Assembly: GCA_019307165.1 (NCBI GenBank)
Contig: JAFDKD010000239.1
Coordinates: 1-7,244, forward strand
DNA length: 7,244 nucleotides
Direction: 5' to 3'
From: Deltaproteobacteria bacterium
GTDB lineage: Bacteria; Desulfobacterota; DSM-4660; Desulfatiglandales; Desulfatiglandaceae
Shown: positions 1 through 5,868 of the stretch, one piece after another
Layout: the number at the start of each line of letters is the position of its first letter
Numbering within the stretch: position 1 is the first letter of the stretch
Notes under the pieces: model-generated
What the model was told of the DNA's origin: nothing
Seen by the model: the letters and a program-made list of their open reading frames with translations, nothing else
Databases searched by the model: none
Made by a program: the position numbers and the translations under genes

Positions 1-865
1 CATGCCCCCCCACCATAATCATGAGGAGGGTGTCCTCGATGAGGGCGTGGGACAGGCCCATGAGGGTCAGGGAGTAGAAGACGTCCTCTTTTTTCAGTTT
101 TCCCGACCGGGCCTCGCGGATGATGAGTCCGCCGCCGTAGGTAACCCCAAGCGTGAGCCCGATAACGGTCACGGCCGATGCCTTGTGCCCTATGCCCAGC
201 AACCGAAGGAGCGGGCGCAGCATCCGGTTCATGAGTTCGATTACCCGTATCTTTTCCAGCAGGCGCATAAGCAGGAAAATGCAGAGAATGATGATAAAGA
301 TGGATATCAGGTTCTGCGTCTGGTTCAGGGCCCATTCAGCCCAGGTCTGTTCGTTGGGAGGGCTTCCGCCGCGCCCCGCGATCAGGATAGCGGCGGGCAC
401 TTGAAGGAATTGGCCGTGCCTATAAATGGCAAAAAGCATCCAGCCCAGCAGCATGGCACTGCCCAGTCGGCACACGGCCTGAAACAGGAGGCGCGGCCCC
501 GAGAGTTGTGCAATCTTCAACTCGATGGGCAGGGTGTGGGCCACCAGCATCATGGTGCACAGGACGGTCATCTGTGCGGTGGTTAAAGGCGTGGTTTCGG
601 ACAGGGAGAGCAGGACGGCGATGCCCCCATAGAGGTTGTTGAGCATGGCCGTGGCCCATACCAACCCCATCTCGCCGGGCAGGCCCACCACTTCCATGAC
701 CGGGCCCAGAGGGAGGGCGATGTACCGTATGGCCCCCAACTGCTGGAGGACCCGTACGACGACGATAATGGGTATCATCACCTTGAACAGGTCGATGGTG
801 AGCTTGACGGGGTCGCGCACCAGCCCGAAAAGGGCGCGGGCTATGCCTGGTGTGTTGGGGGACAT
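1..865 (-). CDS. Nucleoside recognition (Gate) domain membrane protein, 3' end outside window
   Basis: A minus-strand frame is open from ATG at 865 to the left edge, giving 288 codons with no stop; the C-terminus lies beyond base 1. The translation begins MSPNTPGIARALFGLVRDPV and is strongly hydrophobic, with membrane segments near residues 27-45, 62-90, 97-115, 128-148 and 185-202. Two Gate-type glycine/asparagine patches are visible: NNLYGGIAVL (76-85) and GVTYGGGLIIREA (240-252). SHALIEDTLLMIMVGG (272-287) is typical of the family annotated as nucleoside recognition domain proteins, which are thought to be inner-membrane transport or gating proteins, mostly uncharacterised. The only in-frame ATG after the upstream stop (917-919) is at 865, and no clear Shine-Dalgarno precedes it. 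Family assignment is firm; the transported ligand is unknown. The plus-strand frames over this region are shadows. Confidence 0.85.
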   Translation of the reverse strand, partial: MSPNTPGIARALFGLVRDPVKLTIDLFKVMIPIIVVVRVLQQLGAIRYIALPLGPVMEVVGLPGEMGLVWATAMLNNLYGGIAVLLSLSETTPLTTAQMTVLCTMMLVAHTLPIELKIAQLSGPRLLFQAVCRLGSAMLLGWMLFAIYRHGQFLQVPAAILIAGRGGSPPNEQTWAEWALNQTQNLISIFIIILCIFLLMRLLEKIRVIELMNRMLRPLLRLLGIGHKASAVTVIGLTLGVTYGGGLIIREARSGKLKKEDVFYSLTLMGLSHALIEDTLLMIMVGGH

Positions 866-951
866 GGGCAGAGCATCGGTGAAAAGGGCTTGAGGTTCAA
901 GAAAAATCCATGGAATTTATCGCTCTAATGCCTTATCTTTATTCTATCTGT

Positions 952-975
952 AAAACCTGGTCCTCTGGGCCAGGT
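952..975 (+). repeat. Hairpin A, first copy of a paired palindromic motif
   Basis: The arms ACCTGG (955-960) and CCAGGT (970-975) pair. The stem continues inward through T961-G969, C962-G968 and C963-G967, leaving a TCT triloop, so the stem is 9 bp with one wobble. The wobble is G-U only in plus-sense RNA; in minus-sense RNA it would be A-C. The 23 bases 952-974 match 1190-1212 at 20 positions. In the minus sense the stem is followed by TTTT, so a weak minus-strand terminator cannot be excluded. Confidence 0.75.
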
Positions 976-1017
976 CAGAGTTGTCTGGCTATGCCATTTC
1001 GAAAATTCGAACCATGA

Positions 1018-1057
1018 AGTGAGCTAGAGTTCTGAGTGAGCTAAAGTGAGCTAAAGT
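1018..1057 (+). repeat. Left array of AGTGAGCTAAAGT repeats
   Basis: There are three copies of a 13-mer: 1018-1030 (AGTGAGCTAGAGT, one change), 1035-1047 and 1045-1057 (both AGTGAGCTAAAGT, overlapping by three bases). Start-to-start spacing is 17 and then 10 bases. The array is the imperfect inverted partner of the array at 1107-1151, with about 49 bases between them. The function is unknown; iterated protein-binding sites or a mobile repeat element are possible. Confidence 0.8.
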
Positions 1058-1106
1058 TGTGGAAGAGCTTCGCTCATCAATCATATGAAATGTCAAAAAA
1101 TCCTTA

Positions 1107-1151
1107 ACTTTAGTCACTCTAGGCACTTTAGATCACTTTAGTCACTTTTAG
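1107..1151 (-). repeat. Right array of ACTTTAG repeats, inverted relative to the left array
   Basis: Five copies of a 7-base core start at 1107 (ACTTTAG), 1116 (ACTCTAG), 1125 (ACTTTAG), 1135 (ACTTTAG) and 1144 (ACTTTTAG). The spacing is 9, 9, 10 and 9 bases, close to one helical turn. On the minus strand each reads CTAAAGT with AGTGA-type flanks, matching the left array. Pairing of the two arrays would give a long imperfect stem with a loop of about 49 bases. This is not CRISPR: the repeats are too short and there are no unique spacers. Confidence 0.8.
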
Positions 1152-1189
1152 GACTTGATTGTTGCAAGGCCCTCTATAGGGGCGGGCTG

Positions 1190-1212
1190 AAAACCGGGTC
1201 CTATGGGCCCGG
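1190..1212 (+). repeat. Hairpin B, second copy of the paired motif, in the rseC-like leader
   Basis: CCGGG (1194-1198) pairs with CCCGG (1208-1212), and T1199-G1207, C1200-G1206 and C1201-G1205 extend the stem to 8 bp with a TAT triloop. Compared with hairpin A, the centre of the arm is G-C instead of T-A, a compensatory change; the only other difference in 23 bases is in the loop. It ends 21 bases before the ATG at 1234 and 10 bases before the GGAG at 1223-1226, so it would sit in the 5' leader. A second small stem (1169-1183) lies just upstream. Confidence 0.75.
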
Positions 1213-1233
1213 ATCTTTACTTGGAGAGCGCGC

Positions 1234-1896
1234 ATGCCCCGGCACGAAGGCATCGTCACATGCGTCAAAGAAGACGGTTCGGCCCAGGTCTATATCCAAC
1301 CCGGCGAATCGGGGATACCCGGGGCCCCGGATGCGAACGTGTGCCACTGCGCCACTGAAAGTTCCAACATCTTCATCGAGGCGGTCAACAGCGCGGGTGC
1401 ATCATCGGGAGATCGGGTATCGGTATACCTCAAGGCGAGTGTGTTGATCAGGAATGCCGTCGCTTTGATCGCAATCCCGCTGGCAGGAACCCTGCTCGGT
1501 ATTTTGCTGGGCATGGGGCTGAACGACGGGGTCTGGAAAACAAGTGCGGCGGCGGCCCCGGCAGCGGCCGGGATGGCGGCGGGCCTCTTGGTGGGAATCG
1601 TCATGTACCGTCGCTTCTCACCCGACAATCAAACGGTCATCACCCACATTTTGGAAAAAGGCCCGATAAATATGTCCGCGGGCGACCTGCCCGGATGCGT
1701 CCGGCCCGCAAATGGCGCGGCAAAGACCGCCTGCGACGGTTGCGGGCTGTATAATGCGATTTTTTCCGGCGTGATGGGCAGGTCTTTGCAGCGGTACCCC
1801 GTGGCATGGTACACCGCTTCCCCGATGGCCGGGGCCGTAGGGGACACGAGCCCTTCTCCCGCCTCCTTGGCCCCCATGGGCCCTTCGGTTTCATAG
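1234..1896 (+). CDS. RseC/MucC (SoxR-reducing system) family-like membrane protein with an anomalous C-terminal extension
   Basis: ATG at 1234 follows a good Shine-Dalgarno (GGAG, 1223-1226, 7-base gap). The N-terminal soluble part (about 1-68) starts EGIVTCVKEDGSAQVYIQP and contains VCHC (C37, C39) and the pattern AVNSAGASSGDRVSVYL, as in RseC/SoxR-reducing proteins. Two membrane helices follow (about 70-95 and 104-126). Known members are inner-membrane proteins of about 150 residues linked to sigma-E control or to reduction of SoxR with Rnf-type complexes. The usual cluster of four cysteines is reduced here to C10, C37 and C39. The core ends near residue 144 (about base 1665). The remaining 75 or so residues are antisense to the end of the Mo-subunit gene and look like read-through: a TAA sits one base out of frame at 1667-1669, so a lost stop by frameshift is possible. 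Family fairly likely; the native C-terminus is doubtful. Confidence 0.68.
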   Translation: MPRHEGIVTCVKEDGSAQVYIQPGESGIPGAPDANVCHCATESSNIFIEAVNSAGASSGDRVSVYLKASVLIRNAVALIAIPLAGTLLGILLGMGLNDGVWKTSAAAAPAAAGMAAGLLVGIVMYRRFSPDNQTVITHILEKGPINMSAGDLPGCVRPANGAAKTACDGCGLYNAIFSGVMGRSLQRYPVAWYTASPMAGAVGDTSPSPASLAPMGPSVS

Positions 1897-4004
1897 GTCT
1901 CGATGCAGACCGAATCGCCGGGAGGCATGTCGGATGCATGGAGGATCTTGTAGTCGAGGAACGTGGTGTTGAGGGTGCGCCCTTTTTCCATGACGAACTG
2001 CTCGGACAGGGCATATCCCAGGCCCATGTGGATGGACCCCTCCAACTGGCCTTCCACGGCCGTGGGGTTGAGCACGGTGCCGCAGTCATGGGCGGTCCAT
2101 ATTTTTTTGACATCCACGAGCCCGGTTTCCTTATCCACGCCCACCTCGGCCACCTGTGCCCCGAAACTGAAGGCCGGCGTCACCAAACCCTTGCCCCGGG
2201 GCGTGTATGAACCCCGTGCGACCAGCGGTTCTCCCCGGTTGGCCTTCTGGACCATGGCCACGGCCTCGCCGAAGGAAACTCCCCTGTCCGGCCTTCCCGC
2301 GGGATAGACCCGACCGTTTTTGGATTCGATGTCGTAGATCACGTTCAGGTTGAACCTTGCGGACACGGCGCCGAAAAGTTGCGTCTTGATTTTCCGGGCC
2401 GCGTCGATGACCGCATTTCCTGCCATAAGGGTGACACGGCTTCCCCATGAGCCCAGGTCCGCCTGCGGGGTCATGGCCGTGTCGGCGGACGTGATGCGAA
2501 TGTCTTTCATTTTCAGGCCGAGTTCCTCGGCCAGGATTTGTTTGAGGACCGTGTCCGATCCTTGGCCGATGTCCGAGGCCATGGTCAGCAGGTGAGCGGT
2601 GCCGTCCGAAAAGACGCGCACTTCGGCCGCGGAAAAAGGATATTGGGTGTTGAACCAGTTGAACACGCCGCCCGATATGAAACTGTAGCACCCCACGCCG
2701 ATACCCCGGCCGGGCTTCGGGTTCCTGCGTTTCCGTTTCCATCCGCTGATTCGGGCCGCCTCCTTGAGGGACTCGATAAACCCGCAGCTGGAAATGGTGG
2801 CCACGTCCGGGATCTCGTCGCCCGATACCTGGGCGTTCTTGAGCCGTAGGTCAATGGGGTCGATGCCCAGGTCTTCGGCGGCCATGTTCATCTGGGTCTC
2901 CGCCGCGAACAGGGACTGGGGCGCCCCGAACCCGCGCATGGCGCTGGCCGGCGGCTTGTTGGTGTAAACATGCTGTCCCAGAAAGCGGTAATTGGGATAG
3001 CGGTACAGCATGGCGCCGAAGTTTCCGCATAAAAAGGTGGCCGTGGGTCCCATGGCATTGTAGGCGCCCCCGTCGAGCCGGATGCGCAGGTCCTTGGCTA
3101 CGAGCGTGCCGTCCTTTTTAAAACCCACCTTGGACCGCAGGGTCATGGGATGCCTTCTCCTGCCGGTGGCCAGTTCTTCCTCCCGGGTCAGGGTAAACTT
3201 CACCGGCCTGCCGGTCTTTTTGGCCATGAATGCGGCGCAGAATTCCCACGGGCGAAGTTCCATTTTTCCGCCGAAGCCGCCCCCCACAAAAGGCTTGATC
3301 ACACGGATGTCGTTCTCCCGCATACCCAGGGTGGAGGCGAGGAGACACTGGACGATGTAGGGAACCTGGGTGGATGTCCAGAGCGTGATGCGGCCGTCGG
3401 CATCCACCCTGGCAACGGACGAGCAGGGCTCCAGATAGGCGTGGCTCACGGCATGCACCTTGAAGGTGTCCTCGCGTACGTAGTCGCACTGCTTGAACGC
3501 CTCTTTGACGTCTCCGTATTCGATTTTCCGATCCACGCTGATGTTGGTGGGCGTTTCGTCATGAATGACGGGCGCGCCTTTTTTTACTGCGGCGGCTACG
3601 TCGAAGACCGGAGGCAGTTCCTCGTATTCCACCTTTATCAGGTCCAGGGCCTCCCGGGCCGTGTCGCGATCCAGGGCCGCAACGGCCGCCACCTCATCGC
3701 CCATAAACCGTACCTTGTCCAAGGCCAGGGGGTATTCATCCTGCGTGGCCGGAAAAATCCGCCAGTTGCCGTATTTGATTTTAGGCGTGTCATTTCCCGT
3801 GATCACGCACTTGACACCGGGCAGCCGGGCCGCGCGACTCACGTCGATGTTCACGATTCGTGCATGGGCATAAGGACTTCTGAGTAATTTCCCGTGAAGC
3901 ATGCCCGGGAGCTTCATGTCGTCGGTGTAAACGGCCGCGCCCGTGGCTTTGGCTCGTCCGTCGGTTCTGGGTACATCCTGTCCAATGATGGAAAATGCTT
4001 CCAT
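1629..4004 (-). CDS. Xanthine-dehydrogenase-family hydroxylase, molybdopterin-binding large subunit
   Basis: The 791-residue product is the catalytic Mo subunit of a three-subunit hydroxylase. ATG at 4004 has GAGGA at 4013-4009, and the N-terminus GQDVPRTDGRAKATGAAVYTDDM is the family's usual opening. Seen in order: LEP (191-193), the Mo-cofactor loop GGGFGGK (241-247), AMRGFGAPQ (355-363), DIGQGSDT (478-485), QADLGSWGSR (514-523) and GAKEAGEG (711-718), whose E717 aligns with the catalytic base of the family. AMRGFG instead of the AYRCSFR of CO dehydrogenase CoxL rules out a Mo-Cu CO dehydrogenase. The motifs fit xanthine dehydrogenase or 4-hydroxybenzoyl-CoA reductase-like enzymes; the substrate is not determinable. 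Homologues usually stop soon after LPITPEKI (742-749). Here about 42 more residues, of low-complexity look, run into the rseC-like gene on the other strand. It is the last gene of the operon. Confidence 0.93.
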   Translation of the reverse strand: MEAFSIIGQDVPRTDGRAKATGAAVYTDDMKLPGMLHGKLLRSPYAHARIVNIDVSRAARLPGVKCVITGNDTPKIKYGNWRIFPATQDEYPLALDKVRFMGDEVAAVAALDRDTAREALDLIKVEYEELPPVFDVAAAVKKGAPVIHDETPTNISVDRKIEYGDVKEAFKQCDYVREDTFKVHAVSHAYLEPCSSVARVDADGRITLWTSTQVPYIVQCLLASTLGMRENDIRVIKPFVGGGFGGKMELRPWEFCAAFMAKKTGRPVKFTLTREEELATGRRRHPMTLRSKVGFKKDGTLVAKDLRIRLDGGAYNAMGPTATFLCGNFGAMLYRYPNYRFLGQHVYTNKPPASAMRGFGAPQSLFAAETQMNMAAEDLGIDPIDLRLKNAQVSGDEIPDVATISSCGFIESLKEAARISGWKRKRRNPKPGRGIGVGCYSFISGGVFNWFNTQYPFSAAEVRVFSDGTAHLLTMASDIGQGSDTVLKQILAEELGLKMKDIRITSADTAMTPQADLGSWGSRVTLMAGNAVIDAARKIKTQLFGAVSARFNLNVIYDIESKNGRVYPAGRPDRGVSFGEAVAMVQKANRGEPLVARGSYTPRGKGLVTPAFSFGAQVAEVGVDKETGLVDVKKIWTAHDCGTVLNPTAVEGQLEGSIHMGLGYALSEQFVMEKGRTLNTTFLDYKILHASDMPPGDSVCIETYETEGPMGAKEAGEGLVSPTAPAIGEAVYHATGYRCKDLPITPEKIALYSPQPSQAVFAAPFAGRTHPGRSPADIFIGPFSKMWVMTV

Positions 4005-4242
4005 GGGTTCCTCTTTTGGATTGAAGATTTAAAATTGAAAATTGAATATTGTTGTCTCTGCTCCACCGTTTAAAAGCGTTTTGCGGCGTCGCAAAAATGT
4101 GACCTGCCGGGCCGTAGCCTCCGGCCTCAATCATCAATCCTCAACAGCCCGTCAATCAACAATAAACGATCATCAATCATCAATGTGGCCAGCCTCCACC
4201 GACATAGTTCGGTTGTCGGAAAACGTTTAGACGAAAAATGAT
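4005..4242. other. Unusually long gap inside the hydroxylase operon, with low-complexity repeats and palindromes
   Basis: No gene is visible in these 238 bases between the FAD and Mo subunit genes. They contain ATTGAA-rich sequence (4020-4050), a TTTTGCG-GCGT-CGCAAAA palindrome (4079-4096) and a second stem GGCCG/CGGCC (4110-4126). A CATCAATC/TCAATCA-type low-complexity run lies at 4127-4183. The two stems could form in the operon mRNA. The one at 4079-4096 is AT-ended and followed on the minus strand by CGCTTTT, making at best a weak terminator or attenuator. Confidence 0.6.
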
Positions 4243-5112
4243 TCACTTTACTTGTCGGCATGCCCCGCCAATGGCCCTCCGGGTCAGCACCTCGACCATC
4301 CGCCTGCGGTAAAGGGCGCTGGCCCTCATGTCGGAAATAGGCCGCGACTCCTTAGCCGCTTGAATGCCGGCCTTTTCGATCGCCGTCCGGGTCAAGGCCT
4401 TCCCTATGAGCAGGGCCTCCGCTTTTTTGGCCCGCATGGGTATGGGCGCCACAGCGCCCAGGGACACCCGCGCGTTCAGACATGTGTTTCCATCCAGGGT
4501 CACCATGGCGGCCACCCCGACGGCGCATATGTCCACCTTGCTTCGGGGGGATAAGTGGCAGTAAACGGCGCCGGAATGGGCCGCAGGCAGGGGCACCCGT
4601 ATGGCAATCAGGATCTCTCCCGGTTCGAGGGCGGTCAGGCCGGGACCCTTGAAAAACCGATCAAGGGCGATCGTTCGTTCGCCATCCGGGCCGACGACCG
4701 TTACCTGGGCGCCCAGGGCGATCAGGGCGGGGGCATTGTCCGCGGAGGGCGCGGCGTTACAGAGATTTCCCGCGACCGTGCCCATATTTCGGATCTGCAC
4801 GTTGGCGGTTTCACCGGCGGCATAGGCTATTGCCGGGAAGTGTTTGCGGATGCCTTTATGAGCAGCCACGTCTCTGAGCAGCGCGCCTGCTCCGATGGTC
4901 AGTCCCTTCATTTTGCTAAACGAGATGCAATCGAGATCGGCCACGTTTTTCAGCCCGATAACGGCCTCGGGCGAAATCAGGCCGTTTCGCATTTTGACCA
5001 TGAGATCGGTGCCTCCGGCCATTACCCGGGCGTTTCCGCCCATGTCGGCCAGGAGGCCCAGGGCCTCTTCGATGCTCTTAGGAGCATAATAGTCGAATTT
5101 GGGAAGTGTCAT
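4243..5112 (-). CDS. Xanthine-dehydrogenase-family hydroxylase, FAD-binding middle subunit
   Basis: The 289-residue flavoprotein passes electrons between the [2Fe-2S] subunit and an external acceptor. FAD-binding signatures AGGTDLM (32-38) and IRNMGTVAGNLCNAAPSAD (107-125) are present, and the C-terminal YRRRMVEVLTRRA (269-281) is typical of the CO dehydrogenase flavoprotein C-terminal domain. I chose ATG at 5112 because MTLPKFDYYAP is the normal start of the family. The frame is also open to ATG 5133 and 5190, but that extension has no homology-like content and covers an intergenic repeat. No strong ribosome binding site is seen before any of the three. There is no cysteine-rich insertion like the [4Fe-4S] segment of 4-hydroxybenzoyl-CoA reductase beta subunits, arguing against a true HcrB. 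Confidence 0.92.
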   Translation of the reverse strand: MTLPKFDYYAPKSIEEALGLLADMGGNARVMAGGTDLMVKMRNGLISPEAVIGLKNVADLDCISFSKMKGLTIGAGALLRDVAAHKGIRKHFPAIAYAAGETANVQIRNMGTVAGNLCNAAPSADNAPALIALGAQVTVVGPDGERTIALDRFFKGPGLTALEPGEILIAIRVPLPAAHSGAVYCHLSPRSKVDICAVGVAAMVTLDGNTCLNARVSLGAVAPIPMRAKKAEALLIGKALTRTAIEKAGIQAAKESRPISDMRASALYRRRMVEVLTRRAIGGACRQVK

Positions 5113-5291
5113 GGTTTTACCCGTTTTTTTCATTGAAGATTGATGGGCTGTTGCCCGAAAAGCTACTATAGTTTTCTTTTCTCTCGCCAAGGCGCAAAGA
5201 TCTCAAAGATAAAGCATTTAAAGTAAAAATAATCATGTTATGCGAAATGCATCCATTGCGTGATCCTTAAGGTTGAATAAAAGTTCATTCA
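5113..5291. other. Intergenic stretch between Fe-S and FAD subunit genes, with a repeat-like segment
   Basis: This is a 179-base gap. Position 5176-5205 reads CTCGCCAAGGCGCAAAGATC and onwards; on the minus strand this is the CTTTGCGCCTTGGCGAG type of sequence that recurs in intergenic regions of many environmental bacteria, so it may be a dispersed repeat. A small stem GGGC-TGTT-GCCC lies at 5145-5156, and ATGC-GAAAT-GCAT lies at about 5239-5251. The remainder is AT-rich with no gene. Confidence 0.45.
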
Positions 5292-5771
5292 CTAACTCTT
5301 GCCATGCATGGTCTTTGCCGCTGACGATATGGCCTCCACGATTTTGTTGTAGCCGGTGCAGCGGCACAGGTTGCCGGAAAGGGATTCCCTGATCTCCGAC
5401 TCGCTGGGGGATGGGTTGTTGCTGAACAGATAGAGGGCCGACAGTTCCATGCCCGGTGTGCAGTAGCCGCACTGGATGGCCCCTTTTTCGATGAAGGCCT
5501 CCTGGATGGGGTGCAGGGCATCGCCTGTGGGGGCAAGGCCTTCCACCGTGGTGATCTCCTTTCCATCCATTTCCACCGCAAGGGTCAGGCACGAACTGAC
5601 GGACCTGCCGTCCACAATCACGGTACAGGCGCCGCAGTCGCCCGACCCGCATCCCTTTTTGGTACCCGTCAGGTTCAGTTCTTCCCGCAACAACTCGTTG
5701 AGCGTTTTCCAGGGATCCACGGCAAGGCGATAATCGTCGCCGTTTATTTTTACGTGAATGGATGTCTTCAT
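5292..5771 (-). CDS. Xanthine-dehydrogenase-family hydroxylase, [2Fe-2S] small subunit
   Basis: The 159-residue electron-transfer subunit has the expected length. The N-terminal plant-ferredoxin-type domain carries the first cluster, with C41, C46, C49 (CGSGDCGAC) and C61. The helical C-terminal domain carries the second cluster, with C101, C104 (QCGYCTPGM) and C136, C138 (CRCTGY). Q100 is the conserved residue next to the pterin. All eight ligands are present, so the subunit should be functional. ATG at 5771 was chosen because MKTSIHVKING is the natural start; AAGGGAG at 5789-5783 lies 11 bases upstream. An in-frame GTG at 5783 overlaps that Shine-Dalgarno and is therefore unlikely. It is the first structural gene after the regulator. 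Confidence 0.94.
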   Translation of the reverse strand: MKTSIHVKINGDDYRLAVDPWKTLNELLREELNLTGTKKGCGSGDCGACTVIVDGRSVSSCLTLAVEMDGKEITTVEGLAPTGDALHPIQEAFIEKGAIQCGYCTPGMELSALYLFSNNPSPSESEIRESLSGNLCRCTGYNKIVEAISSAAKTMHGKS

Positions 5772-5797
5772 TGGTGTTTTCACTCCCTTTATCTAAT

Positions 5798-5833
5798 CCC
5801 CCTCCCCTTTATCCCCTCCCACGAGGAGAGGGG
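5798..5833 (-). promoter_or_regulatory. G-run (possible quadruplex) and overlapping hairpin in the leader of the Fe-S subunit gene
   Basis: On the plus strand this is C5-T-C4-TTTAT-C4-T-C3 (5798-5820); the minus strand, which is mRNA-like for the operon, therefore has four G-runs separated by loops of 1, 5 and 1. The first two runs in mRNA order also form one arm of a hairpin (5813-5820 with 5826-5833, loop 5821-5825). Its eighth pair is G-U in minus-sense RNA but C-A in plus-sense RNA, so the stem suits the operon transcript. The two structures exclude each other. It may equally be a dispersed intergenic repeat of no function. Confidence 0.5.
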
Positions 5834-5868
5834 AAACGGGTTGTCGAACAACCTCTCACCTCTGGATT

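Larger units (their letters stand above)
866..1233. other. Gene-free region packed with palindromes and inverted repeats
   Basis: This lies between the divergent Gate-domain gene and rseC-like gene and is visibly AT-richer than its flanks. From left to right it holds hairpin A (952-975), a TTCGAA-AA-TTCGAA palindrome (998-1011), three plus-oriented CTAAAGT-type repeats (1018-1057) and a spacer with a small GAGC-TTC-GCTC hairpin. Then come five oppositely oriented ACTTTAG-type repeats (1107-1151), a hairpin GCCCT/GGGGC around CTATA (1169-1183) and hairpin B (1190-1212). No convincing promoter or long ORF was found. The sub-elements are listed separately. Confidence 0.8.

Noticed and set aside
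2..586. 194-codon plus-strand ORF at the left edge
   Set aside because: It is antisense to the Gate-domain gene, with a composition of H/Q/G/P typical of shadow frames and no recognisable domain.
989..1084. 31-codon minus-strand ORF (MIDERSSSTTLAHFSSLRTL...) across the left repeat array
   Set aside because: Its apparent repeat content (TLAHF) is just translation of the DNA repeats. The nearest AAGGA is about 16 bases away, and there is no independent support.
1018..1151. CRISPR array
   Set aside because: The units are 7-13 bases at about 9-17-base spacing in opposing orientations, with no spacers and no cas genes.
1155..1180. Promoter TTGATT...TATAGG for the rseC-like gene
   Set aside because: The spacer is only 14 bases and the -10 is weak; not supportable.
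955..1212. Molybdenum-cofactor or cyclic-di-GMP riboswitch
   Set aside because: Considered because of the nearby Mo enzyme and paired stems, but no conserved core of either class is visible and the element precedes the opposite-strand gene.
1190..1212. Intrinsic terminator
   Set aside because: The plus-strand stem is followed by ATCTTTACTT, not a U-run. The minus-strand stem has only TTTT and an A-C mismatch, and lies about 400 bases past the operon's stop.
3150..3887. 245-codon plus-strand ORF
   Set aside because: It is antisense to the clearly coding Mo subunit and has no domain or ribosome binding site.
1629..4004. CO dehydrogenase (CoxL) identity
   Set aside because: The active-site loop reads AMRGFG, without the Cu-binding cysteine motif AYRCSFR.
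4555..5136. 193-codon plus-strand ORF
   Set aside because: It is a shadow of the FAD subunit gene.
4243..5190. Longer FAD subunit starting at 5190
   Set aside because: The extra 26 residues overlap a likely intergenic repeat and precede the family-typical start MTLPKFDYYAP.
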